Of a stretch of 64,000 bases of DNA, positions 10,496 to 20,241 are shown one piece after another. The notes beneath the pieces are model-generated. The model was not told the origin of the DNA and made no database searches. It was given only the letters and a program-made list of their open reading frames with translations. The stretch is from a virus, in IMG/VR virus record IMGVR_UViG_3300042988_000341, positions 24,578 to 88,577 of that record. One strand, 5' to 3'. Numbering within the stretch: the first letter of the stretch is position 1; the number at the start of each line of letters is the position of its first letter. The position numbers and the translations under genes are program-made.

Positions 10496-12430
10496 ATGTC
10501 ATATACATTAAATTACGGAAAAGACGGCAACACCTCGCTAACGGTACCTGATGGACAATCAGGAACAGTTGCTAACTTAACATTCCCTGGTAGAAACTTT
10601 AGTGGCTATGGCAGCCCAGTAGATCAAAACTTCTTGTCTATTGTTGAAAACTTTACTAGTGCTAACGTACAGGGACCTCAAAACCCAATCACTGGTCAAT
10701 TATGGTATGATGTGGCTAATACTGAATCTACCAATCAAGGCTTAAAAGTATTTGATGATACTGGCAGCAGCGCTAATCTTATCCCGCATACTGATTGGAC
10801 TAATCTCGTAACTTTTGATAAACCAGCAAACGTATATGCCAATGGCATGCCTTATGACATTAACCCAAAGGATATCTCTGGCGTAGGCACGTTGAGTGCT
10901 ACTACTGGTAACTTTACTGCGTTGAAGGCTAATACTGGTAATTTTACCACGAATGTCACATCCCCTTTGGGAAATTTCACATCAATGTTCGCAGGGAATA
11001 GCACCAGTAACGTAGTAATTAGCAATGCTGGGGTTACCATTAACGGAGGCACGTTATCATTACCCACCGCAACAATTACTGGCAATTTAACTACAGGTAA
11101 TCTCTATGGAGGGAATCTAGTAGAAGCGAACTTTGGACAATTCAATAATGATGTATTAATTAAGGGCAATATTGTAGTTCAGGGAACTACCACCACTGCG
11201 TCATCTAATAGCTTTACTGTAGTAAACCCAATTATTAGTTTAGGAGGCGCCAATGGAGCAAACCTCACCGCCAATGATGGCAAAGATCGCGGCCTACACT
11301 TAGTATATTATAACAGCACACAAAAAGACGCATTCATTGGATATAAAAATCCTAACGCAGCAGCACAAGGAAATGGCGCGAACTTTGCAGGCGAATTCAT
11401 AATCGCAAGCAGTGCTGATTTTGCTACTACCACTGATGTTGCTGGTATTACCACATTAGGCAATCTAAGAGCAGGTAACGCAAATTTCTCCGGCGGCACG
11501 GTCACTGCGACAACGTTCAGCGGTAATCTCGCCAATGGGACCAGTAAAGTAAGTATCCCAGCACTTGACGGTAACGTTAATATTAGCTCGGGCGCTAACG
11601 CGAATGTGTTGGTAGTTGCTCCTACCTACGTAACAATCACAGGAAGCGCCGCTACAACAAACAGCACTGGCGCCCTACGAGTTGCTGGCGGCGTAGGTAT
11701 CACCGGTAACTTATATGTCGGTGGAAGCATCGTCGGTAGCATCGGTAGCACCTCAAGTAATATTGCTGGCAACCAAGCCAACGTCAACAAAATCATCGCT
11801 TCTACTGGCGATATTACCTCTCTAGCCACAGGCACTGTCACTACTACCAGTACAGCAACTCTTAACCAACTTCTAGTTAATACTAGTGCTCAAGTTGGTA
11901 GCTTCGTATCAAATACAAGCGTGGAGACTGCTACTCTGAAAGTTACCAGTGGAGCAAACATCGTTGGCACACTAACGGCCACTACAATCTCGGCAGGAGC
12001 AGCAAATACTACAGCCGGCACTATCAACGGAGCGTGGTCACTCACCGCAGGTTCAACCTTAGAAGCCACCTACTCAGCCGACTTAGCTGAGCGTCATCAC
12101 GCTGACGATATCTATCCTACAGGCTCTGTAATGACCGTAGGAGGAATCAATGAAATCACCGGTGCTTCTACCACATCTAAAGTGCTAGGCGTAGTTAGTG
12201 ATGACTGGGCATACTTAATGAACGGTGGTGCGGGCCCACAAGAGACCCACCCAGCTGTTGCTTATGTGGGTAGAGTTCCTGTTCGTATTGTTGGTCCAGT
12301 AAATAAACATGACGAAGTAAGTCCATTCGCTAATGGCGTAGCCACTTCTAGTAAGGAAAACTCTTTTGGATGGGCACTAGAAACTAATCTAGATATCGGT
12401 GAAAAACTAGTACTGTGTATCGTCAAGTAA
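10496..12430 (+). CDS. tail fibre paralogue with C-terminal DLAE-type domain
   Basis: The 644-residue protein is a paralogue of the preceding gene. Shared N-terminal features include NYGKDGNTSL, GRNFSGYG, a VENF segment and ITGQLWYD. The C-terminus again opens with a TYSADLAE segment and contains GVVSDDWAYLMN and VGRVPVRIVG, matching GVVSTDPAYVMN and IGRVPCHVFG of the neighbour. The middle is Ala/Gly/Asn/Thr-rich and includes VVNPIISLGGANG and a TNSTGALRVAGG-type repeat that is common in phage fibre shafts. Conserved ends with a divergent shaft suggest duplication followed by diversifying selection. Host-binding specificity is inferred. Confidence 0.7.
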   Translation: MSYTLNYGKDGNTSLTVPDGQSGTVANLTFPGRNFSGYGSPVDQNFLSIVENFTSANVQGPQNPITGQLWYDVANTESTNQGLKVFDDTGSSANLIPHTDWTNLVTFDKPANVYANGMPYDINPKDISGVGTLSATTGNFTALKANTGNFTTNVTSPLGNFTSMFAGNSTSNVVISNAGVTINGGTLSLPTATITGNLTTGNLYGGNLVEANFGQFNNDVLIKGNIVVQGTTTTASSNSFTVVNPIISLGGANGANLTANDGKDRGLHLVYYNSTQKDAFIGYKNPNAAAQGNGANFAGEFIIASSADFATTTDVAGITTLGNLRAGNANFSGGTVTATTFSGNLANGTSKVSIPALDGNVNISSGANANVLVVAPTYVTITGSAATTNSTGALRVAGGVGITGNLYVGGSIVGSIGSTSSNIAGNQANVNKIIASTGDITSLATGTVTTTSTATLNQLLVNTSAQVGSFVSNTSVETATLKVTSGANIVGTLTATTISAGAANTTAGTINGAWSLTAGSTLEATYSADLAERHHADDIYPTGSVMTVGGINEITGASTTSKVLGVVSDDWAYLMNGGAGPQETHPAVAYVGRVPVRIVGPVNKHDEVSPFANGVATSSKENSFGWALETNLDIGEKLVLCIVK

Positions 12431-12439
12431 GGATCAACA

Positions 12440-13387
12440 ATGACATATTCAGTAGGCGGACTAGTACAAGCAGCAGATATCAACGGCTTTATCACTGATA
12501 ACGCCGACACTATCAACGAGATATGGGGCACCGGCACCGATGATTCTGGTTATGGCCAGACCGCAGTTACTGCTGGAATTAACGTAGGCGATACTATTAA
12601 CCACACGCCATGGGATACTCTAGTTACAAGATTAGCATCGGCAGCCGCCCATCAAGGCACAACTGCTACTGCTAGAGTGGCCCCAGCCACTGGCGACACT
12701 GTGGCTATTCTGGCAGCTCTAGGAGCAGATATTACTACTGTTATTACTAATCGTCGTAACGCAGCAACTCAGGGCAGTACTACTACAACTACTAGTACCA
12801 CGACCAGCACTTGGTCTAACAGTCTTACATTTAACATATCAGTGGCACTGGGTTCAAACAACCAAGCAAGATACTTCTTTAATTGTGGAGGTCAAATTGG
12901 TATCTCCCTATCCCATACCGGCAATCACAGCGGTAACGGAGCTGACATTGACTCTCTAATAAGAGATATTTGCTCTGACTTAGGAACTATTTGGCTAAGT
13001 AGTGGAACATGTACTCTAGCTGGTACTGCCTACACTGGCACTACAAAAGTCGGCGGTTCGAACGCAGGCGGCGCAACAATCGGAACTGGCACTGGGTTCT
13101 ATCAATTGTCGTCTACCGCAGCACAGATAGCTAGACAAACTAGTGATACTACTATTATGGGGTGGCAAAATAACGCGAACTACTCTGCGGGTTCGTTTGT
13201 GACAATTACTGCTAGTTATAATAGTGCTGGCACATTAACATTTGTTGTTACTATTGATGAAGTTCCTAACGGAGCTGTAGTTCAAACTGGCACGACCGCT
13301 ACTCTTACTGTTCGTCCGCCAGAAACCACTAACTTAACTGCTAGTTGGGCAGTGGGTACCGTATCTGTTACTAATACTCCAGCGTAA
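12440..13387 (+). CDS. fibre-associated structural protein, paralogue 1 of 3
   Basis: The 315-residue protein is the first of three tandem paralogues. It has an N-terminal IQ/VQxADINGF segment, then a GTGxxDSGYGQ motif, a TWDTLV/TWKxLI segment followed by AAHQGT, and a central ARYFFNCGGQIGIS motif leading to ICSDLGTIWLSS. Pro and Cys are few and Thr and Ser many. The C-terminus is strand-like (TLTFVVTIDEVPNGAVVQTG). Position after two fibre genes suggests a small tail or fibre tip protein. The start is preceded by AAGGATCA. Confidence 0.65.
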   Translation: MTYSVGGLVQAADINGFITDNADTINEIWGTGTDDSGYGQTAVTAGINVGDTINHTPWDTLVTRLASAAAHQGTTATARVAPATGDTVAILAALGADITTVITNRRNAATQGSTTTTTSTTTSTWSNSLTFNISVALGSNNQARYFFNCGGQIGISLSHTGNHSGNGADIDSLIRDICSDLGTIWLSSGTCTLAGTAYTGTTKVGGSNAGGATIGTGTGFYQLSSTAAQIARQTSDTTIMGWQNNANYSAGSFVTITASYNSAGTLTFVVTIDEVPNGAVVQTGTTATLTVRPPETTNLTASWAVGTVSVTNTPA

Positions 13388-13412
13388 CAGTATAACATTG
13401 TAGTATAGAATA

Positions 13413-14390
13413 ATGTCATACCGTAACACAGGCAAAATTCAATCAAGCGATATTAATGGCTTTTTGAATAACAATACACCAAACCTTAACCGACTATTAG
13501 GAGTGGGTACAGGTGACAGTGGTTACGGTCAACCTGAAATTCCTGGTGTTAGAACAGGAGAAAAAATCTCCAATGTCACCTGGAAAAAGTTAATAGACGG
13601 AATCACTAAGGTAGCCGCCCATCAGGGTACCAGTGTCGCTAGTATGGTTAATACCGCAATACCGGTGGAACCAGCAGATGATACCAAGATTAGAATTATC
13701 GCAAACTCAGTAGATACTATTATCGCTACTAATCTAGTTGCGATTAACACTAATCGACGAAATGCCGCTAGTCAAACTACCCTACCTCCAACAACTAAGA
13801 CCATAAATGGAACATGGGCAGGCGGCACTGAATCAGTATCATTTACTATTAGTTTTGATGGAGCTAACGTTACGGAAAAGCATAACAGAGCTAGATACTT
13901 CTTTAATTGCGGAGGTCAACTAGGTGTATATGCCAGACATGACGCAGGTACCGGATATACAATTAATAAGCTCATCAGCGAGATTTGTAGCAATATGGGA
14001 ACTATTTGGCTAAGTAGCCCTACAGGAACAAATACCGTAAAACTATCAAACGCAGTATATACTGGAGTTCACAAAGCTGGCGGCAGCTTTGGCGGGGGTA
14101 GCGATACTGCCACTGGTTATGGATTCCATAGTCCATGGGTAAACTCAGACACCACAGTACACACTCAGCTAGGTTCATCGGCCTACGGTGGTGGTAATAA
14201 TACACAATACAGTAGTACTTCTAATGGTAAAGTTAAGGTTCGCTACAATGGTGCGGGAAGCATCACTGTTACTGTTTCGCTTCAAACCGGCTCAACTATC
14301 GCGGTATCAAAAGGTACAGCAATCACTTTGCTGGTTAAAACAGGCAACTCTAATTTAACTGAAAGTTGGGGCGTGATAACTATTAGTTAG
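13413..14390 (+). CDS. fibre-associated structural protein, paralogue 2 of 3
   Basis: The 325-residue protein matches the preceding gene along its length: SSDINGFLNNNTPNLN, GDSGYGQ, VTWKKLIDGI, AAHQGTS, ARYFFNCGGQLGVY, ISEICSNMGTIWLSS. It differs most in the loop region after the ARYFFNCGG core, where host-contact variation would be expected. There is no strong Shine-Dalgarno directly before the ATG; the 25-nt gap from the previous stop holds none. Confidence 0.65.
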   Translation: MSYRNTGKIQSSDINGFLNNNTPNLNRLLGVGTGDSGYGQPEIPGVRTGEKISNVTWKKLIDGITKVAAHQGTSVASMVNTAIPVEPADDTKIRIIANSVDTIIATNLVAINTNRRNAASQTTLPPTTKTINGTWAGGTESVSFTISFDGANVTEKHNRARYFFNCGGQLGVYARHDAGTGYTINKLISEICSNMGTIWLSSPTGTNTVKLSNAVYTGVHKAGGSFGGGSDTATGYGFHSPWVNSDTTVHTQLGSSAYGGGNNTQYSSTSNGKVKVRYNGAGSITVTVSLQTGSTIAVSKGTAITLLVKTGNSNLTESWGVITIS

Positions 14391-14401
14391 AGAATACATA
14401 T

Positions 14402-15403
14402 ATGACATATCAATCAGGCTCGTTAGGTAAAATACAAAAAGGAGATATTAATGGTTTCCTGAATACTAACACGCCCAACTTTAATGGATTATGGAGTACT
14501 GGTAGTGGAGATAGTGGCTATGGCCAGACAGCTATTTCTGCTGTAGCTACTGGTGACAAGATTAAGACCACTACTTGGAAGAACTTAATCGATTACATCA
14601 CTAAGATGGCTAATCATCAGGGTAGTACTATTACTAGTATGAGTAACACCTTAGCTCCTACTGTTCCAGCTACTGGAAAAACTATTCGTATCATCGCTGA
14701 TAATATCAACACGGTGATCACTAACAATTTAACAACGTTAACTACCAACAGATTAAACTCCGCCGTACTTAATCGCAGTACTAACTCCACAACTAAAACG
14801 CATGGTAGCACTTGGAGTAATTCATTAACTGCTACATTTACTATTACGTTTCCAAGTCATGATGCGGCAAGATATTATTTCAATGCCGGCGGGCAGATTG
14901 GCATTCAAGGCAGTCATCCTTATGTTGCTGGCTATAATATTAACGGCCTAATTAGTGAAATTTGTAATGATATTGGTACGATATGGATGTCTAGTCCTAC
15001 CAGCGGCACAGTTAGTATAGAAGGCAGTAACTGGCATGGCATCGAACAAAAATCCAGCACTGGAGCAGGCAGCTCGGTAAATATTAGTACTAACCATGGC
15101 TTCTATGCCTGGACCAACACTAGTACCCCGGTCATCACACAAAAGGGCTCCACTAGTTTTGTAGGTTCATGGACTGGTACAAACTACACATCAGGAACAT
15201 ATGGACAAGTATCAGTCAAGTATGATGGTGCTGGCGTAGTTACAGTGACCTATCTACTAGACGAAGTGCCAGATGGTAGCGCCGCAGCTGCCAATACCTC
15301 GGTTACATTAATCCTTAAACAGCCAACTACCACCTATCTTACTAATAGTTGGGGTGTTATCGGCTCAACACTAACAGTATCTGGCTCAATCGCCGCCACA
15401 TAA
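14402..15403 (+). CDS. fibre-associated structural protein, paralogue 3 of 3
   Basis: The 333-residue protein is the third tandem copy: KGDINGFLNTNTPNFN, GDSGYGQTA, TTWKNLIDYI, NHQGST, ARYYFNAGGQIGI, ISEICNDIGTIWMSS. The Cys of the FNCGG core is Ala here, so it is not a universally needed ligand. The C-terminal half again ends with a TYLLDEVPDGS segment like copy 1 (TIDEVPNG), while copy 2 lacks it. Copies 1 and 3 may therefore be closer at the C-terminus and copies 2 and 3 at the N-terminus. Confidence 0.65.
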   Translation: MTYQSGSLGKIQKGDINGFLNTNTPNFNGLWSTGSGDSGYGQTAISAVATGDKIKTTTWKNLIDYITKMANHQGSTITSMSNTLAPTVPATGKTIRIIADNINTVITNNLTTLTTNRLNSAVLNRSTNSTTKTHGSTWSNSLTATFTITFPSHDAARYYFNAGGQIGIQGSHPYVAGYNINGLISEICNDIGTIWMSSPTSGTVSIEGSNWHGIEQKSSTGAGSSVNISTNHGFYAWTNTSTPVITQKGSTSFVGSWTGTNYTSGTYGQVSVKYDGAGVVTVTYLLDEVPDGSAAAANTSVTLILKQPTTTYLTNSWGVIGSTLTVSGSIAAT

Positions 15404-15426
15404 AATTCTACTACTACAGTACAGCT

Positions 15427-15434
15427 TCTAAATA
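15427..15434 (+). promoter_or_regulatory. late-promoter-like octamer TCTAAATA
   Basis: TCTAAATA sits 15 nt before the ATG at 15450, with TAGGAG (15438-15443) in the leader. It lies at the head of the enzyme island and is the best candidate promoter for the block running to 25434. Confidence 0.45.
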
Positions 15435-15449
15435 TCATAGGAGCAAATA

Positions 15450-15761
15450 ATGTCAACAAAAGTATTAGTAGATAACATCAAGCATAGATTTAATCATAAT
15501 GAATCAAAGCTATACCTCAAAGAAAAATATACCAATAAACTAACTATAGCTCATAGTGGCGGTATGTTTGCAATTACACCACAGTTAATCTCATTTCTCC
15601 GTGAGCCTACCAATGATACTAACTATGAAATCTTAATAGATATCTATGGTAATCCAGTGGAGGTAGATCGCCAGGAGTTATTAACATTGGCAGCACAGAC
15701 CTACAGTGAGGTCATGTCCGAGTGGCACACTGAATATACTGAACTACAGGCAAAGAGATAA
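15450..15761 (+). CDS. conserved hypothetical phage protein
   Basis: The 103-residue soluble, charged protein is likely alpha/beta, with a central segment of strands (FAITPQLISFL, YEILIDIYGNPVEVDR) followed by a helix ending in QAKR. A good TAGGAG precedes the start. Its stop overlaps the next start (TAATG), coupling it to the first glycosyltransferase-like gene. I recall similar short proteins near tail genes of T4-like phages but cannot assign a function. Confidence 0.55.
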   Translation: MSTKVLVDNIKHRFNHNESKLYLKEKYTNKLTIAHSGGMFAITPQLISFLREPTNDTNYEILIDIYGNPVEVDRQELLTLAAQTYSEVMSEWHTEYTELQAKR

Positions 15762-16567
15762 TGTCAGGATTAACCAGAGGTGTAGTAATCATAGCGCATA
15801 ACACTATGAAGGACGACTACTATCGTATGGCAGTCGCAGTCGCCCAACGTGTCCAGCGCTTCCTCAATCTACCCACAACTATTATCACAGACGAGACTAC
15901 TCTGGCGTCACATGGCGCTGGGGATTACAAGTTCGACCATACCATTGTGGTCGAACCCGATCGTAATAATCACCTTAAGAACGCAGTGTGGATCAATAAG
16001 AACAGATATCGAGTATATGACCTTACACCGTATGACGATACTTTAGTACTAGATACTGATTATATGATTAATAGCAGCAGACTCCTCCAAATTTTTGAAC
16101 AACCCAGTGACTTCTGCTGTTATCGTACCGCTAGATATATTGGCACAGGCAATGCTACCAATGAAATGATTGGTAAAAACTCCCACTCTACATACTGGGC
16201 AACAGTGATGCGATTTACCAGGACAGAACGCACTAGAGACCTATTCGAAATGATTAAGTTGATACAGGAGAATTATGTATATTATGCTGAATTACATGGA
16301 TTCCTACCGTATACCTATCGCAATGATCATGCCCTAACAATCGCCCTCCACACGGTAAATGGACACATGGAGATAGCCACCGACTTTATTATTGGCGAGC
16401 TCCAACATATCGGCTCAGATGGTCTGGTAGAGCGAGTTGATGATACTACGTATAATATCAAGTGCGATATTAGTATTAGAGGCAGACTAAAGAAGTCAGT
16501 AATCACTGTTAAGGATCAAGATTTTCACATGCTGAATAAGGACAACTATATGAGTTTAATCGTATGA
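15761..16567 (+). CDS. GT-A-like glycosyltransferase
   Basis: The 268-residue protein opens with a strand GVVIIAHN and a helix containing AVAVAQRV. A second strand follows (TTIITDE), then YDLTPYDDTLVLDTDYM at about residues 86-102. LDTD (D98, D100) fits the DxD nucleotide-sugar/metal motif of GT-A enzymes, placed after the expected beta-alpha-beta core. Later it has RNDHALTIALH, resembling the acidic base region of such enzymes. It pairs with the next gene, a clear relative, with a 4-nt overlap. The donor and acceptor are unknown. Low-similarity GT-like folds that lack activity cannot be excluded. Confidence 0.6.
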   Translation: MSGLTRGVVIIAHNTMKDDYYRMAVAVAQRVQRFLNLPTTIITDETTLASHGAGDYKFDHTIVVEPDRNNHLKNAVWINKNRYRVYDLTPYDDTLVLDTDYMINSSRLLQIFEQPSDFCCYRTARYIGTGNATNEMIGKNSHSTYWATVMRFTRTERTRDLFEMIKLIQENYVYYAELHGFLPYTYRNDHALTIALHTVNGHMEIATDFIIGELQHIGSDGLVERVDDTTYNIKCDISIRGRLKKSVITVKDQDFHMLNKDNYMSLIV

Positions 16568-17367
16568 GCATCAAAGATACCCAAGGATACGTAATAATGG
16601 CAGTTAATACTACGCAAGTAGATTATGTCCATCTAGCCACAGTTCTCCGTGATAGTATTCACCGAGTTATGCCAGCTGCCCTAGTATCTATTATTACCAA
16701 TGTGGATATAGTAGATGATGGGTGGGACAAGATCATACCCATCGTGGATATGGATACGACTGATTGGAAATTAGCCAATGATTGGCAAGTATATGAATTA
16801 TCTCCATACACTAGAACTATAAAACTAGAAGCTGATATGTATATTCCTAGAGATATTACATACTGGTGGGATATTCTTAAAGATAGAGACCTCAATATTT
16901 GTACTACTATTAGAGATTACCGTGGAGTTATATCTAATGATAGGTCATATAGACGAACATTCGTGGACTCTGGTATACCTCAAACATATAACGCTATCAC
17001 CTATTTTAAGAAGTCCCAATTGGCCAGTGAATTCTACGCAGCAGTCAAGAACATTTTTGAGAACTGGAGCGATTATCTACCACTGCTGAAATTCAGTACG
17101 GAAGTACGTGCCACTACCGATGTGGTATATGCTCTAGCATCTATGGTGGTCGGTGAGGAGAATACAACACTACCGTCATTCAAAGAATTCTCCATGGTTC
17201 ATATGAAACGTGCTATTAACAACTTAGAAACAGAAGTATGGCATGATGAGCTAGTATATGAGGTATATCCAGATACTATGAGAATAAACACGTATCCTCA
17301 GTTATACCCCGTACATTATCATAACAAAGACTTTGCGTACAAGATTGTAGAGGAACTCAATGATTGA
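16564..17367 (+). CDS. GT-A-like glycosyltransferase, paralogue
   Basis: The 267-residue protein follows the same plan as the gene before it: strand GYVIMAVN, helix, strand VSIITNVDI, then YELSPYTRTIKLEADMYI. The DxD position reads E89-A90-D91, a conservative change that still offers two acidic ligands. The start overlaps the previous stop by 4 nt (ATGA), so the two are probably translated together. Tyr and Trp are abundant. It may form a heterodimer with its neighbour or use a different sugar donor. Confidence 0.55.
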   Translation: MSIKDTQGYVIMAVNTTQVDYVHLATVLRDSIHRVMPAALVSIITNVDIVDDGWDKIIPIVDMDTTDWKLANDWQVYELSPYTRTIKLEADMYIPRDITYWWDILKDRDLNICTTIRDYRGVISNDRSYRRTFVDSGIPQTYNAITYFKKSQLASEFYAAVKNIFENWSDYLPLLKFSTEVRATTDVVYALASMVVGEENTTLPSFKEFSMVHMKRAINNLETEVWHDELVYEVYPDTMRINTYPQLYPVHYHNKDFAYKIVEELND

Positions 17368-17752
17368 TCTTAATAACTTAACGCCAGAACAACAGTTAGA
17401 GCTAGCCCAAGCATTACAGGTAGCTTTATCTACAATTCAGCCACTACCTCAACCAGAATACAGAGTATATTACAGCAGTGATGGTAAGGTGATCACCTAT
17501 ACCACCGAAGATTTACCCGGTGACTATTTAGTAATTACTCTTGAAGATTACCAGCAAGCTAGGCATGATGCCGTAATCATAGGTGGTAAATTAATATATA
17601 CGCATGTTCGCCGGCATGTAACTAAGTTAGTCAAAACTAAAAATAATACTCAAGGGTTTGCTGCTAGTAAATATGACATTAGTGTAGTCGCACAAGGTAG
17701 CTACCCAGATGTCAATCATTACCAAGTACAAGCCAATGAAATTAAACGATAA
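17360..17752 (+). CDS. hypothetical protein
   Basis: The 130-residue protein overlaps the preceding stop by 8 nt. The N-terminus is a Gln/Leu-rich helix (LTPEQQLELAQALQVAL). The rest is beta-rich with IYTHVRRHVTKLVKTK, a basic stretch. No recognised domain or signal. It is probably a helper or a small virion protein co-expressed with the island. Confidence 0.45.
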   Translation: MIDLNNLTPEQQLELAQALQVALSTIQPLPQPEYRVYYSSDGKVITYTTEDLPGDYLVITLEDYQQARHDAVIIGGKLIYTHVRRHVTKLVKTKNNTQGFAASKYDISVVAQGSYPDVNHYQVQANEIKR

Positions 17753-18674
17753 GACCCAGGAAGAAGTATTAGAAGTTATAGAGATAGATGAACTTGACAT
17801 AGTATACCTATCATATGATGAACCACAGAAAGAAGACTTCTGGATCAAACTAAAGAACATGGCTCCATGGGCTACTAGAGTAGATGGAGTTCGAGGTAGT
17901 GATGCTGCTCATAAGGCAGCTGCCGCCGCGTCCAATACTGAACGATTCATTCTAGTGGATGGTGACAATATGTTAGAAGAGCACTTCCTGGACGAGTGCC
18001 TAACTATCACCGCTAGTAATCGGGATGCTCAATTCCGTTGGCGGGCCAAGAACTGTATCAATGGCCTCCACTATGGCAATGGTGGCGTATCATGTTGGAC
18101 CAGATCCTATATCAACAATATGCGTACTCACGAGGCCAGTGATCCCACTAATACTCGAACTAACATTGAGTTCTGCCTGGATCCTAATTATTGGCCTATG
18201 CATAACTGCTACTCTACCACCTACCCTAACTATACTCCTCAACAGGCATGGAGAGCAGGATTCCGTGAAGGTGTAAAGATGTGTAATCGCGATGGTCCAA
18301 TGCCTGCTAGCGCCAGCACCTTCCTCCAACATGTATGGCCAGGCAATCTCCAGAATCTCCACATATGGCAAACCATCGGGCGTGACGTAGAGAATGGTCA
18401 GTGGGCTATACTAGGAGCTAGACTAGGCACACACTATCTAATGTTACGTGACTGGGACTATAGAGAAGTACAGGACTTTAGCTGCTTAGACCGACTATGG
18501 GAGCTACATAAGAATGATGATGAGCACGTAGCTCACGAGTTGATGCTAGACTTAAACAGGGCACTAGGCACTACGATAGTGGAGCTAGACGCAAGTGCCT
18601 CTAAATTCTTTAAAGATTACGTTAGTGTAAAATGGCGCAATACTGATATTATGAACAGAGAAACATATGAATGA
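17709..18674 (+). CDS. glycosyltransferase-like protein with DGDN motif
   Basis: The 321-residue protein has a GT-A-like core: strand LDIVYLSYDE, helix, then RFILVDGDNM, where D84-G85-D86 fits a DxD site. Later blocks are CINGLHYGNGGVSCW and the region around QQAWRAGFREGVKM and WQTIGRDVENGQWAILGA. The same blocks occur in the same order in the C-terminal half of the protein at 28267, so the two are homologous. The start used here overlaps the previous gene by 44 nt and has AAGG upstream. A second ATG at 17736 would remove nine residues and reduce the overlap. Confidence 0.6.
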   Translation: MSIITKYKPMKLNDKTQEEVLEVIEIDELDIVYLSYDEPQKEDFWIKLKNMAPWATRVDGVRGSDAAHKAAAAASNTERFILVDGDNMLEEHFLDECLTITASNRDAQFRWRAKNCINGLHYGNGGVSCWTRSYINNMRTHEASDPTNTRTNIEFCLDPNYWPMHNCYSTTYPNYTPQQAWRAGFREGVKMCNRDGPMPASASTFLQHVWPGNLQNLHIWQTIGRDVENGQWAILGARLGTHYLMLRDWDYREVQDFSCLDRLWELHKNDDEHVAHELMLDLNRALGTTIVELDASASKFFKDYVSVKWRNTDIMNRETYE

Positions 18675-20241
18675 ACAACGAATAAATGTTAGTGATATTC
18701 ACTGGTTCAGAACAGGAAACAAGTCTGATCATGGCCGAAATGTTGAGTCAATTAAGCAATTACTTGGTCAAGTTGGTCCAGGGTTCTGCTTAGCTAAGTT
18801 CAGCCAGGTCACTATGCATCTAGGTCAAGGTACAGTTCATAGTTGTCACCACCCTAGAGTTCATCATATACCACTAGAGGAACTCAAAGAATCCCCAGCA
18901 GCCCTGTTTAATAGCAGGTACCTACAGGGATTAAGAACTGAGATGAAGGCAGGTGAACGTCCATCGGAGTGTGGATACTGCTGGAGAATTGAAGATGGTC
19001 AGGGTACTGGCACTAGTGATAGGTTCCTCAAAAGTATGACTGAATGGTCAGTACCACACTATGATATTGCTATTAATAGCACTGATACTACTATACACTA
19101 TCCGTCCTATCTAGAGGTTGACTTTAGTAATGTCTGTAACTTTGAATGTATCTACTGTGGTCCAGAGTTCAGTAGTAAGTGGGTAGAGAACATCAATCGT
19201 CATGGTCCAGTTATTATGCTTAGAAATACTGATGGCTTGACTGGACAACAGGGATACAAGTCAGACTATGCTACTATGCACTACAAGAACAAGGATCATA
19301 ACCCACATCTAGAGGCGTTCTGGCAATGGTGGCCAGAGATGGTCGGTCATCTCAGAGTATTCCGCATTACTGGTGGTGAGCCATTAATGAGTCGAGAAAC
19401 ATTTAAGATGATGGATTACTTTGCTGAGAACCCGCACCCAGATATAGAACTAAACATCAATAGTAATCTAGGCGTACCACAGAAACTATGGGATGAATTC
19501 ATCTCTAAGGTGGAGAAGCTAGATAGGAACAATCTAACGGTATATACCTCAGTGGACGCATGGGGCGCTAGAGCTGAATACATTCGAACTGGCTTAGACT
19601 TCCAGTTATTCCAACAACGATATATCCAGCTATGTGAATTGGGTATTAAAGTTAATACTATGTGTACATTTAACATTCTAAGTGTTACTAGTATCTTAGA
19701 TTACCTTAAGTGGATAATTGAGATGAAGCGTAGATTCAACTATAATGCGTACTATGCTGACTTAGAGCAGAAATTTGGCTTTAAGTGGTCAACTCAGGCT
19801 ACAGTTAATAAACCAATTAAGGTAGGTATAGACATGCCGTATCTACGTCACCCACTACACTTAGACGTACTGGCCACAATCAACCAACAGTTAATTCAAG
19901 ATTATTTAATCCCAGCATTCAAATTTGTACAGGAGAATCAGAGTACCACGATTGTTACTGAGGATGGCACTGAACTAAGCTCCTGTACGGGGTTCGAAGC
20001 ACATGAGGTAGCAATGTTTACTAGAATCGTTACTGACATCTTAGATAGATGGAGAACCAGAGATGGTGAACGTGTTAGACACGAACGAGCCAAGCTATTT
20101 GACTTCCTAACTGAGATCGACGAGCGCCAGGGCTCTAGCTTTAGAGATACATTCCCTGAGATGGAATCTCTATGGCAACGTTGCGAACTAGATATCGATA
20201 GTTATTATAACCCTGGTCCTCTAACACTAACTAATATATGA
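18667..20241 (+). CDS. radical SAM protein, twitch/SPASM-like, 1 of 4
   Basis: The 524-residue protein has a Cys-rich N-terminal region (FCLAKFSQ, VHSCHHP, CGYCW) that can hold an auxiliary Fe-S cluster. It is followed by the radical SAM core with CNFECIYC (C157, C161, C164) and the SAM-binding RITGGEPLMSR. An extra C-terminal region of about 150 residues is specific to this copy. The order, auxiliary Cys before the core, matches phage twitch-type radical SAM proteins. Such enzymes usually modify peptides or sugars through a 5'-deoxyadenosyl radical. It overlaps its neighbours by 8 and 4 nt. The substrate is not indicated by sequence. Confidence 0.8.
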   Translation: MNEQRINVSDIHWFRTGNKSDHGRNVESIKQLLGQVGPGFCLAKFSQVTMHLGQGTVHSCHHPRVHHIPLEELKESPAALFNSRYLQGLRTEMKAGERPSECGYCWRIEDGQGTGTSDRFLKSMTEWSVPHYDIAINSTDTTIHYPSYLEVDFSNVCNFECIYCGPEFSSKWVENINRHGPVIMLRNTDGLTGQQGYKSDYATMHYKNKDHNPHLEAFWQWWPEMVGHLRVFRITGGEPLMSRETFKMMDYFAENPHPDIELNINSNLGVPQKLWDEFISKVEKLDRNNLTVYTSVDAWGARAEYIRTGLDFQLFQQRYIQLCELGIKVNTMCTFNILSVTSILDYLKWIIEMKRRFNYNAYYADLEQKFGFKWSTQATVNKPIKVGIDMPYLRHPLHLDVLATINQQLIQDYLIPAFKFVQENQSTTIVTEDGTELSSCTGFEAHEVAMFTRIVTDILDRWRTRDGERVRHERAKLFDFLTEIDERQGSSFRDTFPEMESLWQRCELDIDSYYNPGPLTLTNI

